64,000 nucleotides of DNA from Bradyrhizobium sp. CB1015. GTDB lineage: Bacteria > Pseudomonadota > Alphaproteobacteria > Rhizobiales > Xanthobacteraceae. The translations under genes and the position numbers were made by a program. The notes beneath the pieces were generated by a model. That model was given only the letters and a program-made list of their open reading frames with translations. It searched no databases and was not told the origin of the DNA. Shown in pieces: positions 35,719-44,463 of this stretch (position 1 is the first letter of the stretch; every line of letters begins with the position of its first letter). The stretch spans positions 4,402,001 to 4,466,000 of the forward strand of contig NZ_CP104174.1 in assembly GCF_025200925.1 (NCBI RefSeq), written 5' to 3'.

Positions 35719-36176
35719 CCGACATGACTGAAGTGCTGTTCTACCATCTGCAGAACATGACGGTGGAGAATGTGTTGCCGCCGCTGCTCGAGAAATCGCT
35801 CGAGCGCGGCTGGCGCGTCGTGGTGCAGTCGACCTCGGAGGAGCGCGCCGACGCGCTCGATTCGCATTTGTGGACCTATCGCGACGATTCATTCCTGCCG
35901 CACGCGACATGGCGGGTGAACGATGTTGCCGACCAGCCGATCGTGCTGGCGATCGAGGGCGGCAATCCCAATGGGGCCAATGTCCGCTTCCTGGTCGACA
36001 ACGCCGCGCTGCCGGAGGACGCACAGGGCTACGAGCGCATGGTGCTGCTGTTCAACGGCGACGATCCCGACGCGCTTGCGCTCGCCCGCACGGCCTGGAC
36101 GGATTGCAAGGCGCGGGGATTTGATGTCACCTATTGGCAGGCCGACGACCGCGGCCGGTGGCAGAAGCGCAATTAG
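35715..36176 (+). CDS. holC: DNA polymerase III chi subunit
   Basis: 153-residue chi subunit, which links the clamp loader to single-strand-binding protein. It begins [20 protein letters not shown]. The typical segments [15 protein letters not shown] and [15 protein letters not shown] are present, the latter in the SSB-contact region. The start overlaps the pepA stop by 4 bp. Normal length. Confidence 0.95.
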   Translation: MTDMTEVLFYHLQNMTVENVLPPLLEKSLERGWRVVVQSTSEERADALDSHLWTYRDDSFLPHATWRVNDVADQPIVLAIEGGNPNGANVRFLVDNAALPEDAQGYERMVLLFNGDDPDALALARTAWTDCKARGFDVTYWQADDRGRWQKRN

Positions 36177-36295
36177 CCGCAATTAATGATAATTTGCACT
36201 TTTCGGGCGATGCTGGCTTCGGCCACCTTCGTGCCGCAAAGGGATGTTGGGACAATCGCTTAGGGCTGGTCCTTCACGCGGGGAATTAGTTTATC

Positions 36296-36826
36296 GTGCG
36301 ACATCAAAAGCTTCCCGGCTCGCTCATGATTGCGTTGGCTGCCGTAGCACCGCTGCTCGCGGGCTGCTCGGGCGCGAGCGATCTGTTGTCGAAGGACGCC
36401 GAATGGTTCCAGAAGCCCGGCCGTCTCTTCATCAAGAACATCTCGATCGAATCGCCGCCACTGACCCCGGACAAGCCGGTCGGAGCCGAGGATCTCGTCA
36501 GCGCCGACGGCGCCTGTCCCGGCATGGCGCCGCCGCCCGGACCTGCCGATGCCAATGCCTCGACGACAGCCGCGCCGATCGGCGGCACGGTCGCGCTCGG
36601 CCACACCGAATGCGACGTGGTCCGCGGCATCGGCGCGCCCTCGAGCGTCAACCTCTCCAACGACGCTGCTGGCCGTCGCGTCGCCGTCGTCACCTGGACC
36701 ACCGGGCCGCGCGCCGGCCTCTACACGTTCACGGCTGGACGTCTCTCCTCGATCGAGGGCAATCCCGAGCCGCACCCGGCGCCGAAGGCGAGCAAGCCGA
36801 AGCCGAAGAAGAAGGCGGCGACGTAA
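36296..36826 (+). CDS. putative lipoprotein
   Basis: 176 residues from GTG 36296 (ATG 36326 is an alternative). A lipoprotein signal ends at LLAGC, with Cys near residue 23. The mature part has PPLTPDKPVGAEDLVSADGAC and a compact region (ALGHTECDVVRGIGAPSSVNL) resembling SmpA/BamE-like two-layer folds, then a Lys/Pro-rich tail. An outer-membrane-anchored envelope role is inferred; no family is certain. It is a single gene, convergent with the methyltransferase 10 bp away. Confidence 0.7.
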   Translation: MRHQKLPGSLMIALAAVAPLLAGCSGASDLLSKDAEWFQKPGRLFIKNISIESPPLTPDKPVGAEDLVSADGACPGMAPPPGPADANASTTAAPIGGTVALGHTECDVVRGIGAPSSVNLSNDAAGRRVAVVTWTTGPRAGLYTFTAGRLSSIEGNPEPHPAPKASKPKPKKKAAT

Positions 36827-36836
36827 GGGCCGCACG

Positions 36837-37625
36837 TCACGCGGCTTTTCGCCCTTTGATCGCCGTCGCCCAGGCGTGGAACGTGATCGCTCCCGTCGCG
36901 CTTGCCGGAAGTCTGTCTTGCAGCCGGCGTTTCAATTCGGCGCTCTCTGCATCCGACAGCTTTCCCAGGACGCCGGTCGGACTGCTCACGACCATGGACA
37001 GCCAATAGTCATCGAAGTTCACGAATGTCCGCTCGACGACGAGCTCGCGGGTTTCGACATCGCGGAGGCCCAGCTCTGCCCAGAGTGCCTTCAGGGCCGC
37101 AAAACGCGAGACATCCGCGCTCGGCGGACGCGCCGTCGGCTGGCCCATGGCATCCAGTTCCTCCCACAGCGGCTGCGTCGGCGTGCCGCCGCGCGTGATG
37201 TCCCAGGTGTAGGACGCGACCATGCCGCCGGGCTTGGTCACGCGCACCAATTCGGCCGCACCTTTTTTGGGATCGGGCACGAAAAACAGCACCAGCGCCA
37301 TGATAGCCGCATCGAAGCGCGCATCGTCATAGGGAAGCGCCAACGCATCGCCAACCGAAAGCTCGACCTGCTTCGCCGATATCCGTTGTTGTGCCGCTGC
37401 AATCTGAGCTTCGGACGGATCGATCGCGCTCACGTGCGAGGGAGCTGCTCCGGCGAGGATCATCTCCGTGAACGCGCCGTTTCCGCAGCCGACGTCGACC
37501 CACGACAGACCTGGTCTCAGCGCCAGCCAATCCAGGAAAAGTGCGCCGGCCGATCGGCTCCAGGGGGCCATGAAGCGCTCGTAAGCCGCGCCGTCGGTGA
37601 ACTTGATCGGTTCGGGTGTAGACAT
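36837..37625 (-). CDS. class I SAM-dependent methyltransferase
   Basis: 262 residues from ATG 37625 (MSTPEPIKFTDGAAYERFM); a GAGGG lies 9 bp upstream, whereas ATG 37634 would abut it. Motif I is VDVGCGNG at 43-50, with VSAIDPSEAQI as the acidic-loop strand and VELSVGDALALPYDDARFD as motif II/III, giving a UbiE-like fold. The substrate is unknown. The gene stands alone and is divergent from the actP operon. Confidence 0.88.
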   Translation of the reverse strand: MSTPEPIKFTDGAAYERFMAPWSRSAGALFLDWLALRPGLSWVDVGCGNGAFTEMILAGAAPSHVSAIDPSEAQIAAAQQRISAKQVELSVGDALALPYDDARFDAAIMALVLFFVPDPKKGAAELVRVTKPGGMVASYTWDITRGGTPTQPLWEELDAMGQPTARPPSADVSRFAALKALWAELGLRDVETRELVVERTFVNFDDYWLSMVVSSPTGVLGKLSDAESAELKRRLQDRLPASATGAITFHAWATAIKGRKAA

Positions 37626-38005
37626 TTGAGACATCCCTCGATCATTCCTTGTTTGCATATCGCTTGGGCTGGAAATTGCTTGGATTGAAAATGCCGATCG
37701 TCCTCGACCGTGGAGCCGGATCATCCGCGATGCGCTGACGCAAATTCTATCCAACCTAATCCCAAATGCGCGGAAGCGACACGGGCCATTTGGTCGGCAG
37801 GCGCGGATATTTCCCGAGTCATCGTTTCTTGGCTCCCCGTCGGACGCACGGGCCGGCCCTGCAGACACATCGCACGAGGATCGATCGCGCTTGATCTGGA
37901 TCATGGAGCCCGGTCGTCCGCCAGTGCAGGCTGGAACAGCTCCCCGAGAGAAGGGGCTGCCGTCATGGCAAGAATTCCAGAGGAACATTCCAGGGGATCA
38001 TTGAC
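37626..38005. other. divergent intergenic region with FixK-like box
   Basis: 380 bp between the methyltransferase (minus) and the DUF485-actP operon (plus). Its only recognisable element is the TTGATCTGGATCAT box at 37891-37904. No reading frame in it looks coding. Confidence 0.5.
37891..37904 (+). promoter_or_regulatory. FixK/FNR-type box upstream of the actP operon
   Basis: TTGATCTGGATCAT matches the TTGA-N6-TCAA consensus of FNR, FixK and NnrR at all but the last base. It lies 102 bp before the first codon of the DUF485 gene. A class II arrangement would put transcription start near 37939. This suggests control by a low-oxygen regulator. Confidence 0.55.
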
Positions 38006-38308
38006 GTGAGCAAGCTCGCAAAGATTGAACGCGATCCGAACTATCAGGAACTCGTGCGCCGACGCTCGTCGCTGGGCTGGCTGCTGTCGGCGATCATGCT
38101 TGTCATCTATTTCGGCTTCATCCTGCTGGTCGCCTACGCTCCCAAGTTTCTGGGAATACCACTGGGCAGCGGCGTTACGACGATCGGTATTCCGATCGGA
38201 CTGTCCGTCATCGTGCTCGCCTTTTTGCTGACGGGCATCTACGTCCGTCGGGCGAATTCCAGCTACGACGTCCTCATCCGCAAGATTGTCGAGGAGAACC
38301 GCTCGTGA
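38006..38308 (+). CDS. DUF485 inner-membrane protein of the acetate permease operon
   Basis: 100-residue protein from GTG 38006, with two membrane helices ([20 protein letters not shown], about 24-43, and [19 protein letters not shown], about 65-84) and charged ends (ending in VEENRS). DUF485 proteins (E. coli YjcH) are encoded immediately before ActP. The stop overlaps the actP start by 4 bp (GTGA), so the two are translationally coupled. They may form a complex. Confidence 0.92.
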   Translation: MSKLAKIERDPNYQELVRRRSSLGWLLSAIMLVIYFGFILLVAYAPKFLGIPLGSGVTTIGIPIGLSVIVLAFLLTGIYVRRANSSYDVLIRKIVEENRS

Positions 38309-39996
38309 AGAAATTCGCCTTTCTATCGGTGATTCTGCTCGCAAGTATGCCCACCATTGCGCTCGCTGCCGGCGCCGTCGAGGGCGGCGCGAAGCAGGCG
38401 ACCAACTGGGCGGCGATCGGCATGTTCGTCGGGTTTGTCGGCCTGACGCTCGTCATCACCTATTGGGCCGCCAAACGGACCGCGTCGGCTGCGGATTTCT
38501 ACTCGGCCGGCGGCGGAATCACGGGTTTCCAGAACGGGCTTGCGATCGCAGGTGACTACATGTCGGCGGCATCGTTCCTCGGCATATCGGGGCTCGTCTA
38601 TACCTCGGGCTACGACGGCTTGATCTACTCGGTCGGCTGGCTCGTGGGATGGCCGATCGTCACCTTCCTGATCGCCGAGCAGTTGCGCAACCTCGGAAAG
38701 TTCACCTTTGCCGATGTCACATCGTTTCGTCTCGGGCAGACCGAGATCCGTATCCTGGCGGCGTGCGGCTCGCTGGTGACTGTTGCATTCTATCTCATCG
38801 CGCAGATGGTCGGAGCCGGCAAGCTGATCCAGCTGTTGTTCGGTCTCGATTACTGGATCGCAGTCGTCCTGGTCGGCGGCCTGATGATGATCTACGTGAC
38901 GTTCGGTGGCATGAAAGCAACGACGTGGGTGCAGATCATCAAGGCGGTGCTGCTGCTCTCGGGGGCGACGTTCATGGCCGGAGCCGTCCTCTACAAGTTC
39001 GGGTTCAGCCCGGAAGCCCTCTTCACCAAGGCAACCGAAGTGCATCCCAAGAAGCTCGCGATCATGGAGCCCGGCACCCTGATCTCCAATCCGCTCTCGG
39101 CTGTCTCGCTCGGCCTGGCGCTGATGTTCGGAACCGCGGGCCTGCCTCACATCTTGATGCGCTTCTTCACCGTGAAGGACGCCCAGGCTGCGCGCAAGTC
39201 GGTGTTCTACGCCACCGGCTTCATCGGCTACTTCTATATCCTGACCTTCATCATCGGCTTCGGCGCGATCACGCTGGTGTCGACCGATGCGATGTTCCTG
39301 GATGGCAGCATCCTCGAGAAGACCAAGAGCGGAATCGCGGCGATCAAGGGCGGCTCCAACATGGCGGCGATTCACCTCGCGAACGCCGTGGGCGGCAACC
39401 TGTTCCTTGGCTTCATCTCGGCTGTCGCCTTCGCCACGATCCTTGCCGTCGTATCGGGGCTGGCTCTGGCAGGGGCATCGTCCATCAGCCACGATCTCTA
39501 CGGCATGGTGATCAAGGGCGGGAACGCGAATGAGCAGGACGAGATCCGGGTGTCGAAGATTGCGACACTGGTGCTCGGCGTGCTTGCGATCTTCCTCGGC
39601 ATCGTGTTCGAGAACCAGAACGTCGCCTTCATGGTCGGCCTTGCCTTCGCCATCGCGGCCTCCTGCAATTTCCCCGTGCTGGTGATGTCGATCTTCTGGA
39701 AGGGCCTGACGACGCGGGGAGCCGTGGTCGGCGGCTTCCTTGGTCTGGTCAGCGCGGTCATCGGTGTGGTGCTCTCGCCGGCAGTCTGGGAGGTGACGCT
39801 TGGCTTCGCCAAGGGCTCGGCTCCGATCAAGCTGGACAATCCGGCGCTGTTCTCGATGGCCATCGCCTTTGCGGGGATCTGGCTGGTCTCGATGATGGAT
39901 CGCAGCAAGCGTGCCGCGGTCGATCGCGATGGCTTCGATGCGCAATATGTCCGCTCCCAGACCGGTATCGGAGCTGCTTCGGCGACGGCTCACTGA
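38305..39996 (+). CDS. actP: cation/acetate symporter ActP
   Basis: 563-residue sodium:solute symporter family permease for acetate, glycolate or other short carboxylates. A cleavable N-terminal signal-like segment ([20 protein letters not shown]) precedes the thirteen-helix core. Family blocks include [30 protein letters not shown], written here as a description of residues about 58-87, and [13 protein letters not shown] near 275. It starts with GTG overlapping the DUF485 stop. The downstream genes suggest regulation tied to cyclic nucleotides or adenylate charge. Confidence 0.93.
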   Translation: MKKFAFLSVILLASMPTIALAAGAVEGGAKQATNWAAIGMFVGFVGLTLVITYWAAKRTASAADFYSAGGGITGFQNGLAIAGDYMSAASFLGISGLVYTSGYDGLIYSVGWLVGWPIVTFLIAEQLRNLGKFTFADVTSFRLGQTEIRILAACGSLVTVAFYLIAQMVGAGKLIQLLFGLDYWIAVVLVGGLMMIYVTFGGMKATTWVQIIKAVLLLSGATFMAGAVLYKFGFSPEALFTKATEVHPKKLAIMEPGTLISNPLSAVSLGLALMFGTAGLPHILMRFFTVKDAQAARKSVFYATGFIGYFYILTFIIGFGAITLVSTDAMFLDGSILEKTKSGIAAIKGGSNMAAIHLANAVGGNLFLGFISAVAFATILAVVSGLALAGASSISHDLYGMVIKGGNANEQDEIRVSKIATLVLGVLAIFLGIVFENQNVAFMVGLAFAIAASCNFPVLVMSIFWKGLTTRGAVVGGFLGLVSAVIGVVLSPAVWEVTLGFAKGSAPIKLDNPALFSMAIAFAGIWLVSMMDRSKRAAVDRDGFDAQYVRSQTGIGAASATAH

Positions 39997-40022
39997 ACGA
40001 GGTTCCAAGGACGTTGCCTCCG

Positions 40023-40051
40023 CACCGGCGGGTCGGTTGGCCCCGCCGGTG
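40023..40051 (+). other. hairpin between actP and the CBS/DUF294 gene
   Basis: CACCGGCGGG (40023-40032) and CCCGCCGGTG (40042-40051) form a perfect 10-bp stem with a 9-nt loop, 26 bp after the actP stop. No U-run follows. It may be an mRNA stabiliser or partial attenuator separating actP from the downstream genes. Confidence 0.5.
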
Positions 40052-40109
40052 AGACGCGTTCGATGATCAGGCATCGAGGCTTCGGCAGTCGCATCTTCGA
40101 AAGGTCGAA

Positions 40110-41912
40110 ATGCCCAAGGCGTTCGATATCAGCAACCCGCCATTCGATCGTCTGACGCCGAACGAGGCCGAGACGTTGCGGGCCGCACTCGACATCGCCT
40201 ACTTCAGTCCGGGCGAAGCGATCATCAGGCGGGACGCGCCGGCGGAGGCGCTCTATGTCGTGATCAAGGGCATCGTCGAGGAGCGGAGCGATGTCGACCT
40301 GCTCGCATTGCTCGGCCCCAAGGATACGTTCGACAGTCGGGCGCTCGTTCACGATCATAGCGGCCACCAGTTCTTCGCCCGCGACGAGACGCTCTGCTAT
40401 GTGATCCCGAGGAAGATCGCCCTCGATCTGATCAAGGCAAATCCGCGCTTTGCCGCGTTCTTTTACCGCGAGATATCCGAGAAACTGGACGAGCTCGCCA
40501 ACGATGAGGAGGCGGGACGTTACGGCTCGTTGATGCATGCCAAGATCGGCGAATTGTTCCTGCATCCGCCGGTGTTTCTGGCCGCCAGCGACACGATCGA
40601 GACCGCCGGTCACCTGATGCGCGAGATCAACAGCAATGCGCTGTTCGTCCGGGACGGCGAGCGCATCGGCATCGTGACGGGCATGAACCTATCCAAGGCG
40701 GTGGTGCTGAGGCGCCTGTCGATTCAGACCCCGGTGGGCACGCTCGCGAATTACGACATCGTGTCCTTGCGACGTGACGATTTCGTTTCCTCGGCTCTCC
40801 TGCTGATGACGAAGCACAACAAGCGGCGGCTCGTCGTGCGCGAGGATGAGGAAATCGTCGGAATTCTGGAGGAGATCGATCTGCTGGGTTTTCTGGCAGG
40901 AAGCGCGCAAGTCACTGCCGGTCGCATCGATCGCGCCTCGAGCCGGCAGGACCTTGCCACCGCAGCGCACGAGATCGAGACACAAACGCGCGTGCTGCGG
41001 CGGCAAGGCGTCAAGGTGGAAGTCATTGCGGAGATCGTCTCCGATCTCAACCGGCGCCTGCTGTCCCGGTTGTTTGACATGCTCGCACCGGCCGAGCTGC
41101 GCACCGGCAGCTGCTTGATCGTGATGGGAAGCGAGGGGCGGGGAGAGCAGACCGTACGTACCGACCAGGACAACGGCCTCATCCTGGCCGGTCCGATGCG
41201 GGATGAAATCCTCGAGGCGTTCCGCCGCGAGTTCTTCGTCGCTCTCGAGAGCTTCGGCTTTCCGCCCTGTCCCGGCGATATCATGGTGCGCAATCCGGCA
41301 TGGTCCAGACCGCTGTCCGAATATCTTGCAGACCTGCGCCGCTGGATCGTGCTCCCCAACCAGGCCGGGCACATGAATGTGGCCATCATCTACGATGCCC
41401 AGGCGATCGCGGGCGATCAGCAGCTCCTGGACGACGCCAAGACGGCACTGATCGATATGACCCGAGGTGAGCAGGCGTTCATGGCCCACTTTGCCCGCGC
41501 GGTCGACGCGTTCGAGACGCCGATCGGCCTCTTCAACAATCTGATCACGTCCGAGGGCACGGGAGACGCGCTTGACCTCAAGAAAGGTGGCATCTTTCCG
41601 ATCGTGCACGGCGTTCGCAGCCTGGCGCTCGAACAGGGGCTGCGCGAGACCTCCACCGACAAACGCATCTCCCGGCTATGTGACCTTGGCGTGCTGCAAG
41701 CGGACTTTGGACGCGATCTGAAACAGGCGTTCCGGTTCCTGCTGATGCTTCGGCTCGACGGGCAGCTGGCCGCGTCCGCCGGCGCATCGGGGACTCTGGT
41801 GCGACCGGCGCACTTGTCCAGCATGGAACGCCATCTGTTGCGTGATGCACTCCAGGTGGTGAAGAAGTTTCGCGAGATCGTCGGTCATCATTTCAAGCTG
41901 GGCATGTTCTAG
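40110..41912 (+). CDS. cyclic-nucleotide-binding / CBS / DUF294 nucleotidyltransferase-like protein
   Basis: 600 residues in four modules. A cNMP-binding-like barrel covers about 20-130 (YFSPGEAIIRRDAPAEALYV), and a CBS pair about 150-275 (SIQTPVGTLANYDIVSLRRD). A nucleotidyltransferase-like domain of DUF294 type has VMGSEGRGEQTVRTDQDNGL near 343-362, and a C-terminal substrate-binding domain occupies about 455-600. The GSxGRxEQ/DxD signature is that of GlnD-like transferases. Proteins of this type are often encoded with ActP or other carboxylate permeases. It may sense ligands and modify or regulate a partner. The exonuclease gene follows by 1 bp. Confidence 0.88.
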   Translation: MPKAFDISNPPFDRLTPNEAETLRAALDIAYFSPGEAIIRRDAPAEALYVVIKGIVEERSDVDLLALLGPKDTFDSRALVHDHSGHQFFARDETLCYVIPRKIALDLIKANPRFAAFFYREISEKLDELANDEEAGRYGSLMHAKIGELFLHPPVFLAASDTIETAGHLMREINSNALFVRDGERIGIVTGMNLSKAVVLRRLSIQTPVGTLANYDIVSLRRDDFVSSALLLMTKHNKRRLVVREDEEIVGILEEIDLLGFLAGSAQVTAGRIDRASSRQDLATAAHEIETQTRVLRRQGVKVEVIAEIVSDLNRRLLSRLFDMLAPAELRTGSCLIVMGSEGRGEQTVRTDQDNGLILAGPMRDEILEAFRREFFVALESFGFPPCPGDIMVRNPAWSRPLSEYLADLRRWIVLPNQAGHMNVAIIYDAQAIAGDQQLLDDAKTALIDMTRGEQAFMAHFARAVDAFETPIGLFNNLITSEGTGDALDLKKGGIFPIVHGVRSLALEQGLRETSTDKRISRLCDLGVLQADFGRDLKQAFRFLLMLRLDGQLAASAGASGTLVRPAHLSSMERHLLRDALQVVKKFREIVGHHFKLGMF

Positions 41913-41913
41913 A

Positions 41914-42585
41914 ATGCTGCCTCGCGCGATCAAGCGATTGTTGCACCAGGCAACCCTGAGCGACCAGTCCTACCGTTTCATGTTCGACCGCGCGCCGGAC
42001 GACGAGTTTGTCGTCATCGATTGCGAGACGACCGGTCTGAACGTGCGAACGGACGATGTTGTCGCCATTGCCGCCATCAAGATCCGAGGCAATCGGATTT
42101 TGACCAGCGCCCGTTTCGAAGCCATCATCCATCCCGACAGGGAGCTCGGGGCGGAAGCGATCAGAATTCACCATTTGCGCCGGTCCGACGTCGAAGCTGC
42201 GCCGATCGTCTGGAAGGTGTTGCCGGGGTTTCTGCACTTCATCGGACCGCGCCCGTTGATCGGCTATTATATCGATTTCGACATCGCCATGCTGGACAAG
42301 TACATCCTGCCGTTGGTGGGGATTGAGCTACCCAACGAACGCATCGAAGTGTCGCGACTTTACTACGACCGCAAATACGGCGACGCGCCACCAAACACCT
42401 CGGTCGACCTGTCGTTCGCCGCGATGCTCCGCGACCTCTGCATTCCGCCCCTCGGACAGCATGATGCCTTCAACGACGCATTGATGACTGCGATGATGTT
42501 CGTGCAGTTGCGCGACCTGACCCGGCGCGGTGTACGCATCGCGCGCCAACGGACCAGCCCGGTCTTCAATCCGACCGGGGCATGA
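41914..42585 (+). CDS. DnaQ-like 3'-5' exonuclease
   Basis: 223 residues of the DEDDh exonuclease superfamily. Motif I is VVIDCETTGLN (about 31-41, Asp and Glu ligands), motif II is LIGYYIDFDIAMLDK (about 112-126), and motif III is QHDAFNDALMTAMMF (about 186-200, His and Asp). It is 1 bp downstream of the CBS/DUF294 gene. This combination is recurrent in proteobacterial acetate-permease operons. It may degrade small RNA, DNA or a nucleotide signal; its real substrate is not known. Confidence 0.88.
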   Translation: MLPRAIKRLLHQATLSDQSYRFMFDRAPDDEFVVIDCETTGLNVRTDDVVAIAAIKIRGNRILTSARFEAIIHPDRELGAEAIRIHHLRRSDVEAAPIVWKVLPGFLHFIGPRPLIGYYIDFDIAMLDKYILPLVGIELPNERIEVSRLYYDRKYGDAPPNTSVDLSFAAMLRDLCIPPLGQHDAFNDALMTAMMFVQLRDLTRRGVRIARQRTSPVFNPTGA

Positions 42586-42837
42586 CCGGTGCCAGAGAGA
42601 GCTCGTCGCGAGCCTGCAGCTCGGAGCCCGCCGCTTGTCGCGATGTGCCGCCAGAATGCCTCTGCGGCCTGGGGCAGGCGAAGTTTCGGCCGGAACACGT
42701 GGATCGCAATGGGCACGTACCATTCCGGCCCGCCCGCGGCGGTCATCTCGCCCGCGGTGAGCTGATCGCTGATCAGGGCCTGATGGCGTTCGCGCAAATC
42801 GCGACGCGCGTCGGCGGCGCGATCATGATCGTGATCG
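42586..42837. other. intergenic remnant region
   Basis: About 250 bp between the exonuclease and the truncated Bug copy. On the minus strand a coherent-looking segment reads GGPEWYVPIAIHVFRPK and LPQAAEAFWRHIATSG (roughly 42640-42750), which could be a small gene or the relic of one. It has no clear ribosome-binding site, and its frame runs on into the exonuclease gene, so I do not call a CDS. Confidence 0.3.
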
Positions 42838-43093
42838 CCATACTGCTGATGAAGTCGCTTTCGTGATGGCCGGGCGGCCCAACACCACCGGGCCGATCAC
42901 GGCCAAGCAGGTCAAGGCCTACGCGATCACCACGAAGGAGCGGCTGAAGAGCCCGCCCGATCTGCCGACGTCCGACAAGGCAGGCCTCAAGGGTTTCGAG
43001 CTCAGCGTCTGGCACGGCATCTATGCGCCCAAGGGCACGCCGCCGGCGGTCGTTCAGAAGCTGACGGCGGCGCTTCAGGCGGCGCTTAATTAG
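42838..43093 (+). pseudogene. truncated Bug/TctC receptor copy with internal deletion
   Basis: Residues encoded from about 42878 (NTTGPITAKQVKAYAITTKE...) match residues 200-270 of the intact receptor at 44464-45429 at roughly 90% by eye, ending prematurely in AALN and a stop. The 30 bp just upstream (CTGATGA-GTCGCTTTC-TGATGGCCG around 42847-42872) match the sequence just upstream of the intact gene (about 44389-44414). So this is the intact copy's leader joined to its 3' third, with about 650 bp deleted. It lacks a signal peptide and both full domains and cannot be functional. Confidence 0.8.
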
Positions 43094-43101
43094 CGGCACT
43101 C

Positions 43102-43572
43102 TCAGAGGATCGGCTTGGTGTTGAAGCGATCAGGCTGGCGAACGCGGAAACGGCCCTTCATCTTGAAGCCGTCACGCACATTGAGACCGAGCAGAACTAT
43201 GTTCGTTACTCCAGCGACCAGTTCGAGAGTTTGCACGGCGTAGAACATGGTATCGAACTCCGCGGCCTTCGCCTTCGAGGCAAGCAACAACGCGGCTGGA
43301 ATCAGAACCAGGATGCCGTTTCCGGCGATGAACGGCATACGTTTGATTTTCGCACCGATCAGGCCGGCGCGCCGTTCCTTTGCCAACACGAATCCTGAAC
43401 CTCTCGTCGCAAGCATCGGAATAAGCAACAGGAAGCCCCACGGTATGGCGATCTTCACCATGGCGATGGTCTCGTGTGACGCAAATAGCTCGGTGAGAGC
43501 CGTTGAAAGCCAGAAGATCGCAATGGTCGTCAGTGCGACCGCTCCCGCGACTGGATGGATGATCTTGGTCAT
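43102..43572 (-). CDS. four-helix membrane protein of unknown function
   Basis: 156 residues with four predicted membrane helices (about 8-28, 40-58, 80-100 and 112-135), a short basic loop and a basic C terminus (GRFRVRQPDRFNTK). No named domain is recognised. The start ATG 43572 lies 24 bp after the ABM-domain gene stop, so the two are probably co-transcribed. Base composition here looks less GC-rich than the housekeeping genes nearby, which fits an acquired patch. Confidence 0.7.
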   Translation of the reverse strand: MTKIIHPVAGAVALTTIAIFWLSTALTELFASHETIAMVKIAIPWGFLLLIPMLATRGSGFVLAKERRAGLIGAKIKRMPFIAGNGILVLIPAALLLASKAKAAEFDTMFYAVQTLELVAGVTNIVLLGLNVRDGFKMKGRFRVRQPDRFNTKPIL

Positions 43573-43596
43573 CGCGTCTGCCGTTGTCGAAGCGAG

Positions 43597-43965
43597 CTAT
43601 GCGACGCAAATGCCGGGCACCGCGACCTTCTTGAACAGGTGCGGGGAGGCGACGGCGGATGCGGGGTAGGCCGAGATCTTCGACCTGAACTCGGGGTGCG
43701 TGAACGCAGCCCGAAAGTGGGCGGTCGATTCCCAAACCGCATAGTTCAGATATGTCGGGCCATCCCCGATCGCGCGGTGAAGCTGGGTGGAGATGAAGCC
43801 CGGCTGCCGCTTCATGAAGGCGGCATCGTCTTGCCAGATCTGGAGAAAGCTTTGTTCATCCGCCTTGTCGAGCGTGAACAGATTCACCAGCACCACAGGG
43901 CTGGCGTCGATACCGAGCTGGCGCTCGATGGGAAAGTCCGGGTCCAGTGGGCGTAGGCGCGCCAT
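43597..43965 (-). CDS. antibiotic biosynthesis monooxygenase (ABM) domain protein
   Basis: 122-residue dimeric ferredoxin-like protein. It has VVLVNLFTLDKADEQSFLQIWQDDAAF (about 24-50), QPGFISTQLHRAI, and YAVWESTAHFRAAFTHPEF, the ABM family order. Members include quinone- or haem-acting monooxygenases and many of unknown substrate. It is the first gene of a two-gene minus-strand operon and diverges from a truncated MarR gene, a usual partner of such genes. Confidence 0.8.
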   Translation of the reverse strand: MARLRPLDPDFPIERQLGIDASPVVLVNLFTLDKADEQSFLQIWQDDAAFMKRQPGFISTQLHRAIGDGPTYLNYAVWESTAHFRAAFTHPEFRSKISAYPASAVASPHLFKKVAVPGICVA

Positions 43966-44004
43966 GACGAACTCCGTCGATATGGTTTTATGATGTCAAT
44001 GTAG

Positions 44005-44301
44005 CCGGTGGCCTGGCTCGCCCGCGATCTGGGCGGTAATCGTCAAAACGTGCAGCGGATCGTCAACGACCTCCATGCGGAAGGCCTTGTTGCTTTCGAG
44101 GCCAATCCGCATCACCGCCGAGCGCAGCTCGTCGTCCTGACCGACAAGGGCCGGCGCGCTTTCGATGCCGCCATGGCTTTGCAGATGCCGTGGGTCAACA
44201 GCCTTTCCGAAGGGCTTGCGGTCAAGGATCTGCAAACGGTTCACCGCATCGTCGTGGCACTACGGACGAAGCTCGAGAGCGAAGCCGAGGCGCAGACGTA
44301 G
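44005..44301 (+). pseudogene. 5'-truncated MarR-family regulator
   Basis: The frame begins in the DNA-binding region (WLARDLGGNRQNVQRIVNDLHAEGLVAFEANPHHRRAQLVVLTDKG) and continues through the C-terminal helix. It lacks about 45-50 N-terminal residues that form the dimer helices of a normal 140-160-residue MarR. A stop codon (TAG 44002-44004) lies directly upstream in frame, and the only start candidate, GTG 44008, has no ribosome-binding site. It probably once controlled the divergent ABM operon. Confidence 0.7.
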
Positions 44302-44463
44302 CGCGGGGCGAGCGGCAAGGTCGCGCGCAGGTTACGCCGAATGCGATGTGGTCGGCATCGGTGCGGCCTCAATCGCTGCAATGTTCCTGATGACGTCGCT
44401 TTCATGATGGCCGCGCACGCCGGAATGCGCTTTGATGGCGCAAACAACAATCCGGAGGAAATT

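Noticed and set aside
38323..40074. A 583-codon minus-strand open frame
   Set aside because: Antisense to actP; the product is charged and without domains.
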